DNA of 64,000 nt from DATFLL01 sp035267785 (GTDB lineage Bacteria > Pseudomonadota > Gammaproteobacteria > DATFLL01), in contig DATFLL010000061.1 in NCBI GenBank assembly GCA_035267785.1, positions 1 through 64,000 on the forward strand, written 5' to 3'. Both the position numbers and the translations under genes were made by a program. The notes beneath the pieces are model-generated. The model ran no database searches. It saw only the letters and a program-made list of their open reading frames with translations, and was not told the DNA's origin. Position 1 is the stretch's first letter. Every line of letters begins with the position of its first letter. This document shows positions 36,216 to 44,175 of this stretch, one piece after another.

Positions 36216-37631
36216 TCAGATGACCTTGGAGAAGCGCTCGGATGCCGCCGCCTTGAGATAGCGGTCGAACACCATACAGATGTTGCGGATGAGCAGCTTG
36301 CCGGCGGGGCGAACCTGAATCTGCCGCGAGTCCAGGTCCAGAAGTCCGTCCTCGTGCATGCGGGCGAGCTCGGCGAGCTCCTCGGCGAAATAGTCCGCGA
36401 AATCGATCCCGAACCGCGCCGCCACCGCCTGCATGTCCAGCCGAAAATGACAAATGAGATCGGTGATCACCGCCCGGCGCAGGCGGTCGTCGTCGCTCAG
36501 CGCGATGCCCCGAAAGATCGGCAGGCGGTCGGCATCGACGCGCTCGTAGTACTCGTCGAGCGTGCGCACGTTCTGGCTGTAGCTGTCGGCGACCATGCCG
36601 ATTGCGGTGATGCCCATGGCGACCAGATCGCACTCGGCATGGGTGGAATAGCCCTGGAAGTTGCGGTACAGGCTACCCTCGCGTTGGGCCACGGCGAGCT
36701 CGTCGTCGGGCTTGGCGAAGTGGTCCATGCCGATGTAGACGTAGCCGGCGCCCGTCAGGCGCTCGATGCTGAAGCGCAGTATGTCGAGCTTCTCCTCAGG
36801 GCTGGGCAGGTCCTCGGCCTGGATACGCCGCTGCGGCTTGAACAGCTCGGGCAGGTGGGCGTAGTTGAAGATCGACAGTCTATCGGGATCGGCGGCGATG
36901 ACGCGGTCCAGCGTCCGGGCGAAGCTGCTCACGCTCTGGTGCGGCAGACCGTAGATGAGGTCGATGCTGATGGATTTGAATCCTTCGCGCCGCGCGGAAT
37001 CCATTGCGGCCAGCGTCTGCGCCTCGGACTGAATGCGGTTGACGGCCTTCTGCACCTGCGGCTCGAAGTCCTGCACGCCAAGGCTCATGCGGTTGAAACC
37101 GAGCTCGCGCAGCAGCGCGATGGTCTCGGTACCGACCTCGCGCGGGTCGATCTCGATGGAGTACTCGCCGCTGTCGTCCTCGTGCAGGGCGAAGTGGCGG
37201 CGTGTGTGCGCCATCAGCGCACGCATCTCATCGTGACTGATGAAGGTCGGCGTACCGCCGCCCCAATGCAGCTGATCGACCGGGCGAGCATCGTCGAACA
37301 GGGCCGCCTGCAGGGCAATCTCCCGGTGCAGGCGCTCGAGATAAGGCGCGGCACGGCCGCGGTTCTTGGTCACGACCTTGTTGCAGGCGCAGTAGTAGCA
37401 GACCGTGTCGCAAAACGGCAGGTGAAAGTACAGCGACAGGGGAGCCGCGCCGCCGCCCTGCTCCGCGGGCCGTCCGCGTTGGTTGCTCGACCGGCAGTGC
37501 TCGCGGTAGTCGGCCTCGGTGAAGCCCTCGTGGAACTGCACCGCCGTTGGGTACGAGGTGTAACGCGGTCCGGCTCGATCGTAGCGGCGCACCAGATCGG
37601 GGTCGAAGACGAGGTCGTGAAATTCGCTCAT
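36216..37631 (-). CDS. hemN: Oxygen-independent coproporphyrinogen III oxidase HemN
   Basis: This radical SAM enzyme decarboxylates coproporphyrinogen III to protoporphyrinogen IX in anaerobic haem synthesis. The cluster motif CDTVCYYCACNK (CX3CX2C) lies near residue 67, GGGTPTF near 115, and YTSYPTAVQFHEGF at the N-terminus, with the HemN C-terminal domain complete. The length of 471 residues is slightly more than E. coli (457), owing to an insert near residue 50. An FNR-like site lies 37 bases upstream of the start, consistent with anaerobic induction. Confidence 0.96.
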   Translation of the reverse strand: MSEFHDLVFDPDLVRRYDRAGPRYTSYPTAVQFHEGFTEADYREHCRSSNQRGRPAEQGGGAAPLSLYFHLPFCDTVCYYCACNKVVTKNRGRAAPYLERLHREIALQAALFDDARPVDQLHWGGGTPTFISHDEMRALMAHTRRHFALHEDDSGEYSIEIDPREVGTETIALLRELGFNRMSLGVQDFEPQVQKAVNRIQSEAQTLAAMDSARREGFKSISIDLIYGLPHQSVSSFARTLDRVIAADPDRLSIFNYAHLPELFKPQRRIQAEDLPSPEEKLDILRFSIERLTGAGYVYIGMDHFAKPDDELAVAQREGSLYRNFQGYSTHAECDLVAMGITAIGMVADSYSQNVRTLDEYYERVDADRLPIFRGIALSDDDRLRRAVITDLICHFRLDMQAVAARFGIDFADYFAEELAELARMHEDGLLDLDSRQIQVRPAGKLLIRNICMVFDRYLKAAASERFSKVI

Positions 37632-37639
37632 AGGGTTCC

Positions 37640-37645
37640 AGCATA
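37640..37645 (-). promoter_or_regulatory. Candidate -10 element of hemN
   Basis: TATGCT on the minus strand would place the transcript start at about 37633, two bases from the ATG. The FNR-like site would then be centred at -41.5, the class II activator position. Confidence 0.45.
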
Positions 37646-37667
37646 CGGGCCGACGCGGCCGGGCGGA

Positions 37668-37681
37668 ATGACCTGGATCAA
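37668..37681 (-). promoter_or_regulatory. FNR/Anr-like site upstream of hemN
   Basis: TTGAT-CCAG-GTCAT on the minus strand matches the FNR consensus TTGATNNNNATCAA at 8 of 10 specified positions. It overlaps the stop codon of the upstream gene. hemN is a classical FNR/Anr target. Confidence 0.55.
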
Positions 37682-38013
37682 GTGTCCTCGACGGCCAGTC
37701 CCTCCCGGTGCGTCTCGTTTATCATACGAAACAGGTACTTGAACGGCAGAACTCGATCGTCCTGCCTTTCGACCAGGGCCATGAAGAGTAGGTCCTCCCC
37801 CCCAAAGCGATGGCTGCCGTTGGACAACGACAGGCGCAGTTGACGTACCTGCCGCTCCAGGTCGTTGATGCCGTGCACGGCGTCGCCCAACGAGTCCATG
37901 TCGTATTCTGCGGCCGCGCGCAACTCTTCAATCTCGAAAATGGCCTGATCGACCAGGTCCACGTACTCCGCCAGGGTCCTGGGCCGCGGAATGTGGGAGT
38001 TCGGTCGTTTCAT
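37678..38013 (-). CDS. Small hypothetical protein with a coiled-coil-like core
   Basis: I do not recognise this family. The 111-codon frame from MKRPNSHIPRPRTLAEYVDLVDQAIFEIEEL is acidic and helical, and has heptad-like spacing over residues 13-65 (AIFEIEELRAAAEYDMDSLG, INDLERQVRQLRLSL). It has no signal peptide, membrane helix or cysteine. It lies between prmB and hemN on the same strand. The start at 38013 is the first Met not overlapping prmB; earlier Met codons exist. Confidence 0.7.
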   Translation of the reverse strand: MKRPNSHIPRPRTLAEYVDLVDQAIFEIEELRAAAEYDMDSLGDAVHGINDLERQVRQLRLSLSNGSHRFGGEDLLFMALVERQDDRVLPFKYLFRMINETHREGLAVEDT

Positions 38014-38059
38014 CGCCGCCACTGGCTCCATGGGGGCATGCCGCCCGGTAGGACCGCGC

Positions 38060-39037
38060 TCAGGCGCGGGCGCGCACTCGCTGCTCGGCGGCCTGCGCAA
38101 TGAGCGCATGGTGCTCGGCGAGCTGGCCCGCGGTCAGCACGAAGACGCCCTCCCCGCCGCGCTCGAACTCGAGCCAGACGAACGGGACCTGGGGCAGCAG
38201 GCGGGCCAGGGACTCGGCGCTGTTGCCCACCTCCACCACCAGCACGCCCACGGCGCTGAGGTGATCGGGGGCATCGCGAAGCATGGGCAGGACCAGGTCC
38301 AGACCGTCGCCGCCGGCCGCTAAACCCAGTTCGGGTTCGTGACGATATTCCGGCGGCAGGGCCGCCATATCGGCCGCGTCGACGTACGGCGGGTTGCTGA
38401 CGATGAGATCATAACGCCGCCCGCTCAACCCGGCGAACAGATCCGAGGCCACCGCCTCGACGCGCTCCTCCACCCCGTGTCGGGCGATATTGACGGCCGC
38501 GACGGCAAGCGCATCGGTCGAGACGTCGGCCGCGTCGACCCGCGCCTGGGGGAAGGCCAGTGCACAGGCCACCGCGATACAGCCGCCGCCGGTGCACAGA
38601 TCGAGGACCCGCTCCACGTGTGCGGCGTCCACCCAGGGCTCGAAGCCCTGTTCGATGAGCTCGGCGATCGGCGAGCGGGGAACCAGCACCCGCTCGTCGA
38701 CGTAGAAGGACAGGCCCGCAAACCAGGCCTCGTGCGTCAGGTAAGGCGCCGGCACGCGTTCACTGATGCGCCGGTCCAGCAACTCGGCCACCGCGACCTT
38801 TTCCGCCGGCGTCAGGCGTGAATCCAGATAGGCAGGCGGGAAATCGGCCGGCAGATGCAGGGCATGGGAGACGAGATACGCCGCCTCGTCGAAGGCATTG
38901 TCGGTGCCGTGGCCGAAGTGCAGACCGGCGGCGGCAAAACGGCTCGCACCCCAGCGGATGAAATCACGCACGGTGTACAGCGCCGCAAGCTCGTCGTTCC
39001 TGTCAGTCACGGTCGTATCCGCACCACCCTCAGGCAC
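38060..39037 (-). CDS. prmB: 50S ribosomal protein L3 glutamine N5-methyltransferase PrmB
   Basis: This SAM-dependent enzyme methylates a glutamine of ribosomal protein L3. DLCTGGGCIAVACAL (SAM-binding motif I) near residue 145 and SNPPYVDAADMAALPPEY (the NPPY catalytic motif) near 210 are present, with the helical N-terminal domain typical of PrmB/PrmC (FIRWGASRF). It has 325 residues; a GTG at 39010 is a possible start. It overlaps the mog stop by eight bases. Association with aroC is conserved. Confidence 0.93.
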   Translation of the reverse strand: MPEGGADTTVTDRNDELAALYTVRDFIRWGASRFAAAGLHFGHGTDNAFDEAAYLVSHALHLPADFPPAYLDSRLTPAEKVAVAELLDRRISERVPAPYLTHEAWFAGLSFYVDERVLVPRSPIAELIEQGFEPWVDAAHVERVLDLCTGGGCIAVACALAFPQARVDAADVSTDALAVAAVNIARHGVEERVEAVASDLFAGLSGRRYDLIVSNPPYVDAADMAALPPEYRHEPELGLAAGGDGLDLVLPMLRDAPDHLSAVGVLVVEVGNSAESLARLLPQVPFVWLEFERGGEGVFVLTAGQLAEHHALIAQAAEQRVRARA

Positions 39038-39587
39038 TGGCGGGCTTCTTCGCGTGTTTGGGCCGAAAGGCCTTGATGACCGACTCGTCGGTCTCCAGAT
39101 ACGGCCCCTCTATGAGATCGATGCAGTAGGGCACCGCCGGGAACACAGCATTTAGGCAGTCGGCAATGGCCGAGGGTTTGCCCGGCAGGTTGATCAGCAG
39201 CGAGCGGCCACGCACACCGGCCATCTGACGGGACAGGATGGCAGTGGGTACGTATTGGAGCGAAACCGCACGCATCTGCTCGCCGAAGCCATCGAGCACC
39301 TTGTCGCACACAGCCTCGGTCGCCTCCGGGGTAATATCGCGCGGCGCCGGACCGGTGCCGCCGGTCGTTACCACGAGGCAGCAGCCCTCCTGGTCACACA
39401 ATTCACGCAGCGCCGCCTCGACAGCGGGCCGCTCGTCGGCCACCAGGCGGGGCACCGCCTCCCACGGCGTGGTCAGCGCCTTGTCCAGCCATTCACGGAT
39501 GGCCGGGCCGCCCTGATCTTCGTACTCGCCGCGGCTGGCACGGTCGGAGACGGTGACGATGCCGATGCGTACTGTCTTTTCAGTCAT
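39030..39587 (-). CDS. mog: Molybdopterin adenylyltransferase Mog
   Basis: The enzyme adenylylates molybdopterin before molybdate insertion in molybdenum-cofactor synthesis. It has 185 residues and reads like E. coli Mog: IGIVTVSDRASRGEYEDQGGPAI, LTTPWEAVPRLVADE, VVTTGGTGPAPRDITPEAT, MRAVSLQYVPTAILSRQ and the end segment CIDLIEGPYLETDESVIKAFRPK. No other Moco genes are nearby. It implies that the host makes molybdoenzymes. Confidence 0.93.
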   Translation of the reverse strand: MTEKTVRIGIVTVSDRASRGEYEDQGGPAIREWLDKALTTPWEAVPRLVADERPAVEAALRELCDQEGCCLVVTTGGTGPAPRDITPEATEAVCDKVLDGFGEQMRAVSLQYVPTAILSRQMAGVRGRSLLINLPGKPSAIADCLNAVFPAVPYCIDLIEGPYLETDESVIKAFRPKHAKKPASA

Positions 39588-39784
39588 GTCTTTCGAACCA
39601 CCTTCAAGGCAATCAACATATCCATTATTGAAGGGCTGGTGAAAGCGTCACGAGCCCGAATACACCCAAATATAGCTGCAAAGCTCCTTCGGGAACCGGC
39701 AGCGCAGCGACCCAATCATTTCAATTGGGACATATCCAGTAGATAGGCGAAGGAGCGACAAAACGATAGGGATATTCGTTTTGC

Positions 39785-39829
39785 GCGACCGAAGGTCGCC
39801 CGCACAGTGGCGCACAGGGATGTGCGCCA
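39785..39829. repeat. REP-like double hairpin
   Basis: Two adjacent perfect dyads occur: GCGACC-GAA-GGTCGC (39785-39799) and TGGCGCACA-GGGA-TGTGCGCCA (39808-39829). They lie in the gap between mog and the DUF481 gene, and a further imperfect dyad CCCAAT/ATTGGG lies upstream near 39710-39730. They look like a palindromic intergenic element that could act as a bidirectional terminator; only one copy is seen here. Confidence 0.65.
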
Positions 39830-39865
39830 TCAACAGCGCACACCGCAGCAGCTTTCAACAGCCTG

Positions 39866-40657
39866 TCAGAAATCATACACCAGATTGATTGACGTCAGCG
39901 TATCCGTCTTGACCTTGTCCACGGGCACCTGGGTGTCGTGCTTGACCAGCACCGACAACTTCATGGCCAACTTGGCGTTCATCTTCAGCTTGAGCGAGGT
40001 CTCCGACTCGCTGTGCGTGTTGCTCTGGCCGATTTCCGAGAAGGCCGCCTCGCTGAACTCGCTGGTGGGCGTGAACTTCCAGCGGTATTTGGCGGCCACG
40101 CGCGCGATGGCTTCGTTATCACGCGTGCCGTCGAGAAACTTCGTCTGGCGCCCACCGGCGCCGATCTCGGTTTCGAACACCATGGTATCGGTGTTGACGA
40201 AACGATGGCCGTAACCGACCGACTCGGACACGCGATAGGTAAAGCCGGCGAAACGATCGTTTTCGTAGCGCAGCGTACCGACCAGGTAGTTGACCTCGTC
40301 GAGCTTGTAGTCCGACTTGCCGGCCACTACGTAGCGTTCGGCGGTAGTCACCGAACTCTCGGACGTGCGCAGATACTCGGCGCCGATGTGATTGCGCCAG
40401 CGTGGGCGCTCGTTATCGAATTTGAGCTTGGCATTGATGCTGGAGGTCTTGGTATTGCCGCTGGTGACAATCACGCCCAGCTCGCCTTCGCCGTCCCAGG
40501 TGCTCTTTTTCTTGGGTTCTTCGAAGGTATCCGTAGCGGCCGCTGAGGTCGCCACCGCCAGTTGGTCGCCCGAGCCCTGAGCCGCGGCAGCCGCGCCCGC
40601 CGGGGCCAGCTCTGCCGCTACAAGCGCAGCGCACAGACAAGGCAGTACTGTTCGCAT
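39866..40657 (-). CDS. DUF481 family outer-membrane protein
   Basis: From MRTVLPCLCAALVAAEL (signal peptide) the product has 263 residues and the DUF481 (PF04338) pattern: STWDGEGELGVIVTSGNTKTSSINAKLKF near residue 55, alternating beta-strand sequence, and a terminal aromatic (LVYDF) typical of outer-membrane barrels. Function of the family is not known. Five upstream codons (Met at 40672) are also possible. It stands alone, in the same direction as the AmmeMemoRadiSam radical SAM gene. Confidence 0.88.
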   Translation of the reverse strand: MRTVLPCLCAALVAAELAPAGAAAAAQGSGDQLAVATSAAATDTFEEPKKKSTWDGEGELGVIVTSGNTKTSSINAKLKFDNERPRWRNHIGAEYLRTSESSVTTAERYVVAGKSDYKLDEVNYLVGTLRYENDRFAGFTYRVSESVGYGHRFVNTDTMVFETEIGAGGRQTKFLDGTRDNEAIARVAAKYRWKFTPTSEFSEAAFSEIGQSNTHSESETSLKLKMNAKLAMKLSVLVKHDTQVPVDKVKTDTLTSINLVYDF

Positions 40658-40759
40658 GCCGTCTCCTTGCATAAAGCCAATCGGGTACGCGAAGCCCGAG
40701 CAAACGGACGCCCGCCGGCGCGACCGGTGCAGACAGCGCGATGGGGGCTAAAGGCCGAC

Positions 40760-41860
40760 TCAGACGGCGAAGTCCCTGAGCCTTACGGGCATCCGCTTGG
40801 CCCCCCACTGACCGGGCGGACCTTCGAAAACGCCGGCACAGGGCGTACCGCAGGATTTGCAATGACCGTCGTCGGTCAGGTTCCAGTCCGATAGGACATA
40901 CCAGTCCCGACCGATGAGTTTTGTACCACAGTGGTGACAGTAGGTGCTACCCCCCTCCGCATCGTGGACATTGCCCGTATAGGCGTAACGGATACCGTTT
41001 TCCATGGCGATGCGCCGCGCACGCGTCAGGGTCTCGGGCGGCGTCGGCGGCGTGTCCATCATCTTCCAGTCCGGGTGAAAGGCGGTGAAATGCATCGGCA
41101 CATCCGGACCGAGATGTTCCGCCACCCATTGGGTCATCTCGGTGAGCTCCTCGTCGGAGTCGTTCTCGCCCGGTATCAACAGCGTGGTGAGCTCGAACCA
41201 CACGTCCGTCTCGCGCTTCAGATATTCGAGCGTCTCGAGCACCGGCTGCAGGTGACCGCCGGTGATCTTGTGGTAGAAGCGCTCGGTAAAAGCCTTCAGA
41301 TCGACGTTGGCCGCGTCCATGTAACGGTAGAACTCCGCACGCGGCTCGGCGGTGACATAGCCGGCAGTGACGGCGACGGATTTTATGCCGCGCTCGTGAC
41401 AGGCCTTGGCCACGTCGATCGCGTACTCGTGGAAAATCACCGGGTCATTGTAGGTGTAGGCCACGCTGCGGCAGCCGAGTTTCTCGGCGGCCCGGGCAAT
41501 CGTCTCCGGGAAGGCCTCGTCGGCGAGCGTGTCGATTTCGCGCGACTTGCTGATATCCCAGTTCTGGCAGAACTTGCAGGCCAGGTTGCAGCCGGCCGTA
41601 CCGAACGAGAGCACCGAGGTACCGGGCAGGAAGTGATTGAGCGGCTTTTTCTCGATGGGATCGACGCAGTAGCCGCTGGAGCGCCCATAGGTGGTGAGCA
41701 CCATAGTATCGCCCTGGCGCGCGCGCACGAAACACAGGCCGCGCTGACCGTCATGCAGCTTGCAGAATCGCGGGCACAGATCGCACTGGATACGCCCGTC
41801 TTCGAGCTTGTGCCAATAGCCGACGGGGACGGTGGGCTCGGTGATGCCGATATCGCTCAT
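40760..41860 (-). CDS. amrS: AmmeMemoRadiSam system radical SAM enzyme
   Basis: This 366-residue radical SAM protein has the cluster motif CNLACKFCQNW near residue 90, preceded by a Cys-rich N-terminus (CDLCPRFCKLHDGQRGLCFVR) and the segment CVDPIEKKPLNHFLPGT. It is followed by a C-terminal zinc-ribbon-like part (CHHCGTKLIGRDW...CKSCGTPCAGVF). This arrangement is specific to the AmmeMemoRadiSam partner enzyme. The reaction is not known to me. It is divergent from the MEMO and AMMECR1 genes, with 168 bases between the starts, so all three components are together. Confidence 0.94.
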   Translation of the reverse strand: MSDIGITEPTVPVGYWHKLEDGRIQCDLCPRFCKLHDGQRGLCFVRARQGDTMVLTTYGRSSGYCVDPIEKKPLNHFLPGTSVLSFGTAGCNLACKFCQNWDISKSREIDTLADEAFPETIARAAEKLGCRSVAYTYNDPVIFHEYAIDVAKACHERGIKSVAVTAGYVTAEPRAEFYRYMDAANVDLKAFTERFYHKITGGHLQPVLETLEYLKRETDVWFELTTLLIPGENDSDEELTEMTQWVAEHLGPDVPMHFTAFHPDWKMMDTPPTPPETLTRARRIAMENGIRYAYTGNVHDAEGGSTYCHHCGTKLIGRDWYVLSDWNLTDDGHCKSCGTPCAGVFEGPPGQWGAKRMPVRLRDFAV

Positions 41861-41984
41861 GAGCGGGCCTTCGTCGTAATCGAATCTTATCCCTTAACTA
41901 TAGCCGACAGCCGCAGGATTCAATCGCGAGCGGCCCCCTACCCCGCCGACGGCACTGCGGCCCTTGAACGCCCGGCCGCGCGGC

Positions 41985-41990
41985 TATACT
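41985..41990 (+). promoter_or_regulatory. Candidate -10 element upstream of amrB
   Basis: TATACT lies 38 bases before the MEMO gene. The best -35 (TTGAAC, 15-base spacer) is too close for an ideal sigma-70 promoter, so the call is weak. Confidence 0.4.
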
Positions 41991-42028
41991 TTTGATAGAA
42001 GCGTTAATCCTTCACTAAGGACGTTACC

Positions 42029-42823
42029 ATGACCGCGTCCCATACGCGCCCGCCGGCCGTCGCCGGCATGTTCTATCCCGCCGGCCCCGCCGAGCTGCAC
42101 ACCACGGTGCGCCAAATGCTCGACGCCGCCGCGCCGACCGAGGAACCCGTGCCCAAGGCCATCATCGTGCCCCACGCCGGGTATATTTATTCGGGGCCGA
42201 TCGCCGCCAGCGCCTACGCCCGGCTGCGCCCGGCCCGCGATGTCATCCACCGGGTGATCCTGCTCGGCCCCTCGCACAGGGTCCCCTTCTACGGCCTGGC
42301 GGTGAGCACCGCCGAACAGTTCGCCACGCCCCTGGGGGACATCCCGCTCGACCGGGAGGCAATCGCGCGCATCAGCGCGCTGCCGCAGGTCAAGACGCTG
42401 GACGAGGCCCATGCCCTGGAACACAGCCTGGAGGTGCATCTGCCGTTCCTGCAGGAGGTCCTGGCCTCGTTCACGCTCGTGCCGCTGGTCGTGGGCGACA
42501 CCCGCCCGGAAGACGTGGGCGAGGTGCTGGAGATGCTCTGGGACGGTCCCGAGACCCTGATCGTCATCAGCTCGGATCTGAGCCACTACCACGATTACGA
42601 CACGGCCCGGCGCATGGACCAGGCCACGGCGCGTGCGATCGAGGGCCTGCGCCCGGAAGACATCCACTACGAAGACGCCTGCGGGCGCAATCCCGTCAAC
42701 GGCCTGCTGCACCTGTCGCGCAAGCTCGGACTGCACGCCCACACCGTGGACCTGCGCAACTCGGGCGACACGGCGGGGCCGCGCGACCAGGTGGTCGGCT
42801 ACGGCGCCTGGGTCTTCGACTGA
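42029..42823 (+). CDS. amrB: AmmeMemoRadiSam system protein B (MEMO family)
   Basis: This 264-residue homologue of human MEMO1 has a fold related to non-haem iron dioxygenases. All three metal-site segments known from the family are present: VPHAGYIYSG near residue 49, LLGPSHRVPF near 80 and DACGRNPVNGLL near 215, supplying two His and one Cys. Other conserved stretches are HSLEVHLPFLQ and VISSDLSHYHDYDTAR. An AAGGA Shine-Dalgarno precedes the ATG. The AMMECR1 gene begins five bases after its stop. Confidence 0.95.
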   Translation: MTASHTRPPAVAGMFYPAGPAELHTTVRQMLDAAAPTEEPVPKAIIVPHAGYIYSGPIAASAYARLRPARDVIHRVILLGPSHRVPFYGLAVSTAEQFATPLGDIPLDREAIARISALPQVKTLDEAHALEHSLEVHLPFLQEVLASFTLVPLVVGDTRPEDVGEVLEMLWDGPETLIVISSDLSHYHDYDTARRMDQATARAIEGLRPEDIHYEDACGRNPVNGLLHLSRKLGLHAHTVDLRNSGDTAGPRDQVVGYGAWVFD

Positions 42824-42827
42824 GCCC

Positions 42828-43385
42828 ATGCTGGACGCCGAGCAGCGCCGTACCCTGCTGGAGATCGCCGCGGCATCCATCGACTACGGACTGGCCCACG
42901 GCCGGCCCCTGGCCGTCGATAGCGCCTCCTATCCCGAGGCCTTGCAGGCGCCCGGCGCGGCCTTCGTCACCCTGACCCGCGGAGGCGAGCTGCGCGGCTG
43001 TATCGGCAGCCTGGAGGCAACGCGCCCGCTGGTCGAGGACATCGCCCAAAACGCCCACGCGGCGGCCTTTCGCGACCCGCGTTTTCCGCCCTTGAGCCCC
43101 GTCGAACGCGACGGCCTGTCCATCCACATCTCCGTGCTCACGCCGCCCGCGCCGCTCGAGGTCGACAGCGAGGAGGCCCTGCTGGCGGCGATGCGCCCGG
43201 GCGTGGATGGTTTTGTGCTGCAGGAAGGCAACCGGCGCGGGACTTTCCTGCCGTCGGTATGGGAGAGCCTGCCCGAGCCGCGCGATTTTCTGCGCCATCT
43301 CAAGCTCAAGGCGGGACTGCCGCCCGACCATTGGTCGGACGCGATCCGGGTTCAACGCTATACGGTGGAGGAATTCGGCGACTGA
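42828..43385 (+). CDS. amrA: AmmeMemoRadiSam system protein A (AMMECR1 family)
   Basis: This 185-residue homologue of human AMMECR1 carries the invariant LRGCIGS hexapeptide region near residue 53 (GELRGCIGSLEATRPL), then DPRFPPLSPVE, ISVLTPP, and the C-terminal LPSVWESLP and FLRHLKLKAGLP. The start is the ATG at 42828, after the MEMO stop (TGAGCCC gap), so the two genes are co-transcribed. Molecular function is unknown; proposed roles include binding a small substrate made or used by the other two partners. Confidence 0.95.
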   Translation: MLDAEQRRTLLEIAAASIDYGLAHGRPLAVDSASYPEALQAPGAAFVTLTRGGELRGCIGSLEATRPLVEDIAQNAHAAAFRDPRFPPLSPVERDGLSIHISVLTPPAPLEVDSEEALLAAMRPGVDGFVLQEGNRRGTFLPSVWESLPEPRDFLRHLKLKAGLPPDHWSDAIRVQRYTVEEFGD

Positions 43386-43449
43386 CAGCGGCTGGCGCGC
43401 CCGCCGCCAGGGGGGCACAAGCCCCCGGATGGCATCAGGTGGTGGGGGG

Positions 43450-44175
43450 CTACTCGTGCCAGCTGAGCAACCGCGACTGCAGCCGGATCACCGCCTGGCT
43501 GTGGATCTGGCTGACGCGCGATTCGCTCACGCCCATCACCGCGCCGATTTCGCGCAGATTGAGCTCGTCGTCGTAATACAGGGCCATCACCAGCCGCTCG
43601 CGTTCGGGCAGACCGGCAATCGCCTCGGTCACGACGCGCTGGACGTCCTCCTGCTGCAAGCCCTCGAGGATACCGGGGGCACCGTCGGACATGTTGTCCA
43701 GGTAGGATTCCTCGCCGATGCCCATGTCCTCGACGCTGAGCACCTTGTGGCAGGTCGCCTCCTGCAGAAGGGTGTAGTACTCCTGGATGCTCACGCCCAG
43801 CTCCTGGGCAATCTCGTGGTCGCGCGCATCGCGGCCGTGGGCGTGCTCAATGCCGCGCACGGCCTCGGCCACCATCCGTGCCTTGCGGTGCACCGACCGC
43901 GGCGCCCAGTCGTTCTTGCGGATTTCATCGAGCATCGCGCCGCGGATACGAATGCCGGCGTAGGTCTCGAAGCTTGCGCCCTGTGCCTCGTCGTAGTTGC
44001 GCGAGGCCTCCAACAGGCCAATCATTCCGGCCTGCACCAGGTCCTCGAGCTGGACACTGGCCGGCAGGCGCGTCATCAAGTGATAGGCAATGCGCTTGAC
44101 CAGGGGGGCGTGGCGCTCCACCAGATCGTCCTGGTGGGCCGGCTGAGCCGCCGCATACATTGCAAGACCGTTCAT
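43450..44175 (-). CDS. fliA: Flagellar sigma factor FliA (sigma-28)
   Basis: The 241-residue sigma factor has regions 2, 3 and 4: RHAPLVKRIAYHLMTRLPASVQLEDLVQAGMIGLLEA, YAGIRIRGAMLDEIRKNDWAPRSV, and the C-terminal LYYDDELNLREIGAVMGVSESRVSQIHSQAV helix-turn-helix. It directs transcription of late flagellar genes. Its start overlaps the fleN stop by four bases (coupled). It is convergent with amrA; che genes that usually follow fliA in Pseudomonas-type operons are absent. Confidence 0.95.
   Translation of the reverse strand: MNGLAMYAAAQPAHQDDLVERHAPLVKRIAYHLMTRLPASVQLEDLVQAGMIGLLEASRNYDEAQGASFETYAGIRIRGAMLDEIRKNDWAPRSVHRKARMVAEAVRGIEHAHGRDARDHEIAQELGVSIQEYYTLLQEATCHKVLSVEDMGIGEESYLDNMSDGAPGILEGLQQEDVQRVVTEAIAGLPERERLVMALYYDDELNLREIGAVMGVSESRVSQIHSQAVIRLQSRLLSWHE

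Noticed and set aside
43386..43449. GGGGGC/GCCCCC hairpin between amrA and fliA as an intrinsic terminator
   Set aside because: The hairpin is strong, but no T-run follows on either strand; it may still slow polymerase between the convergent genes.
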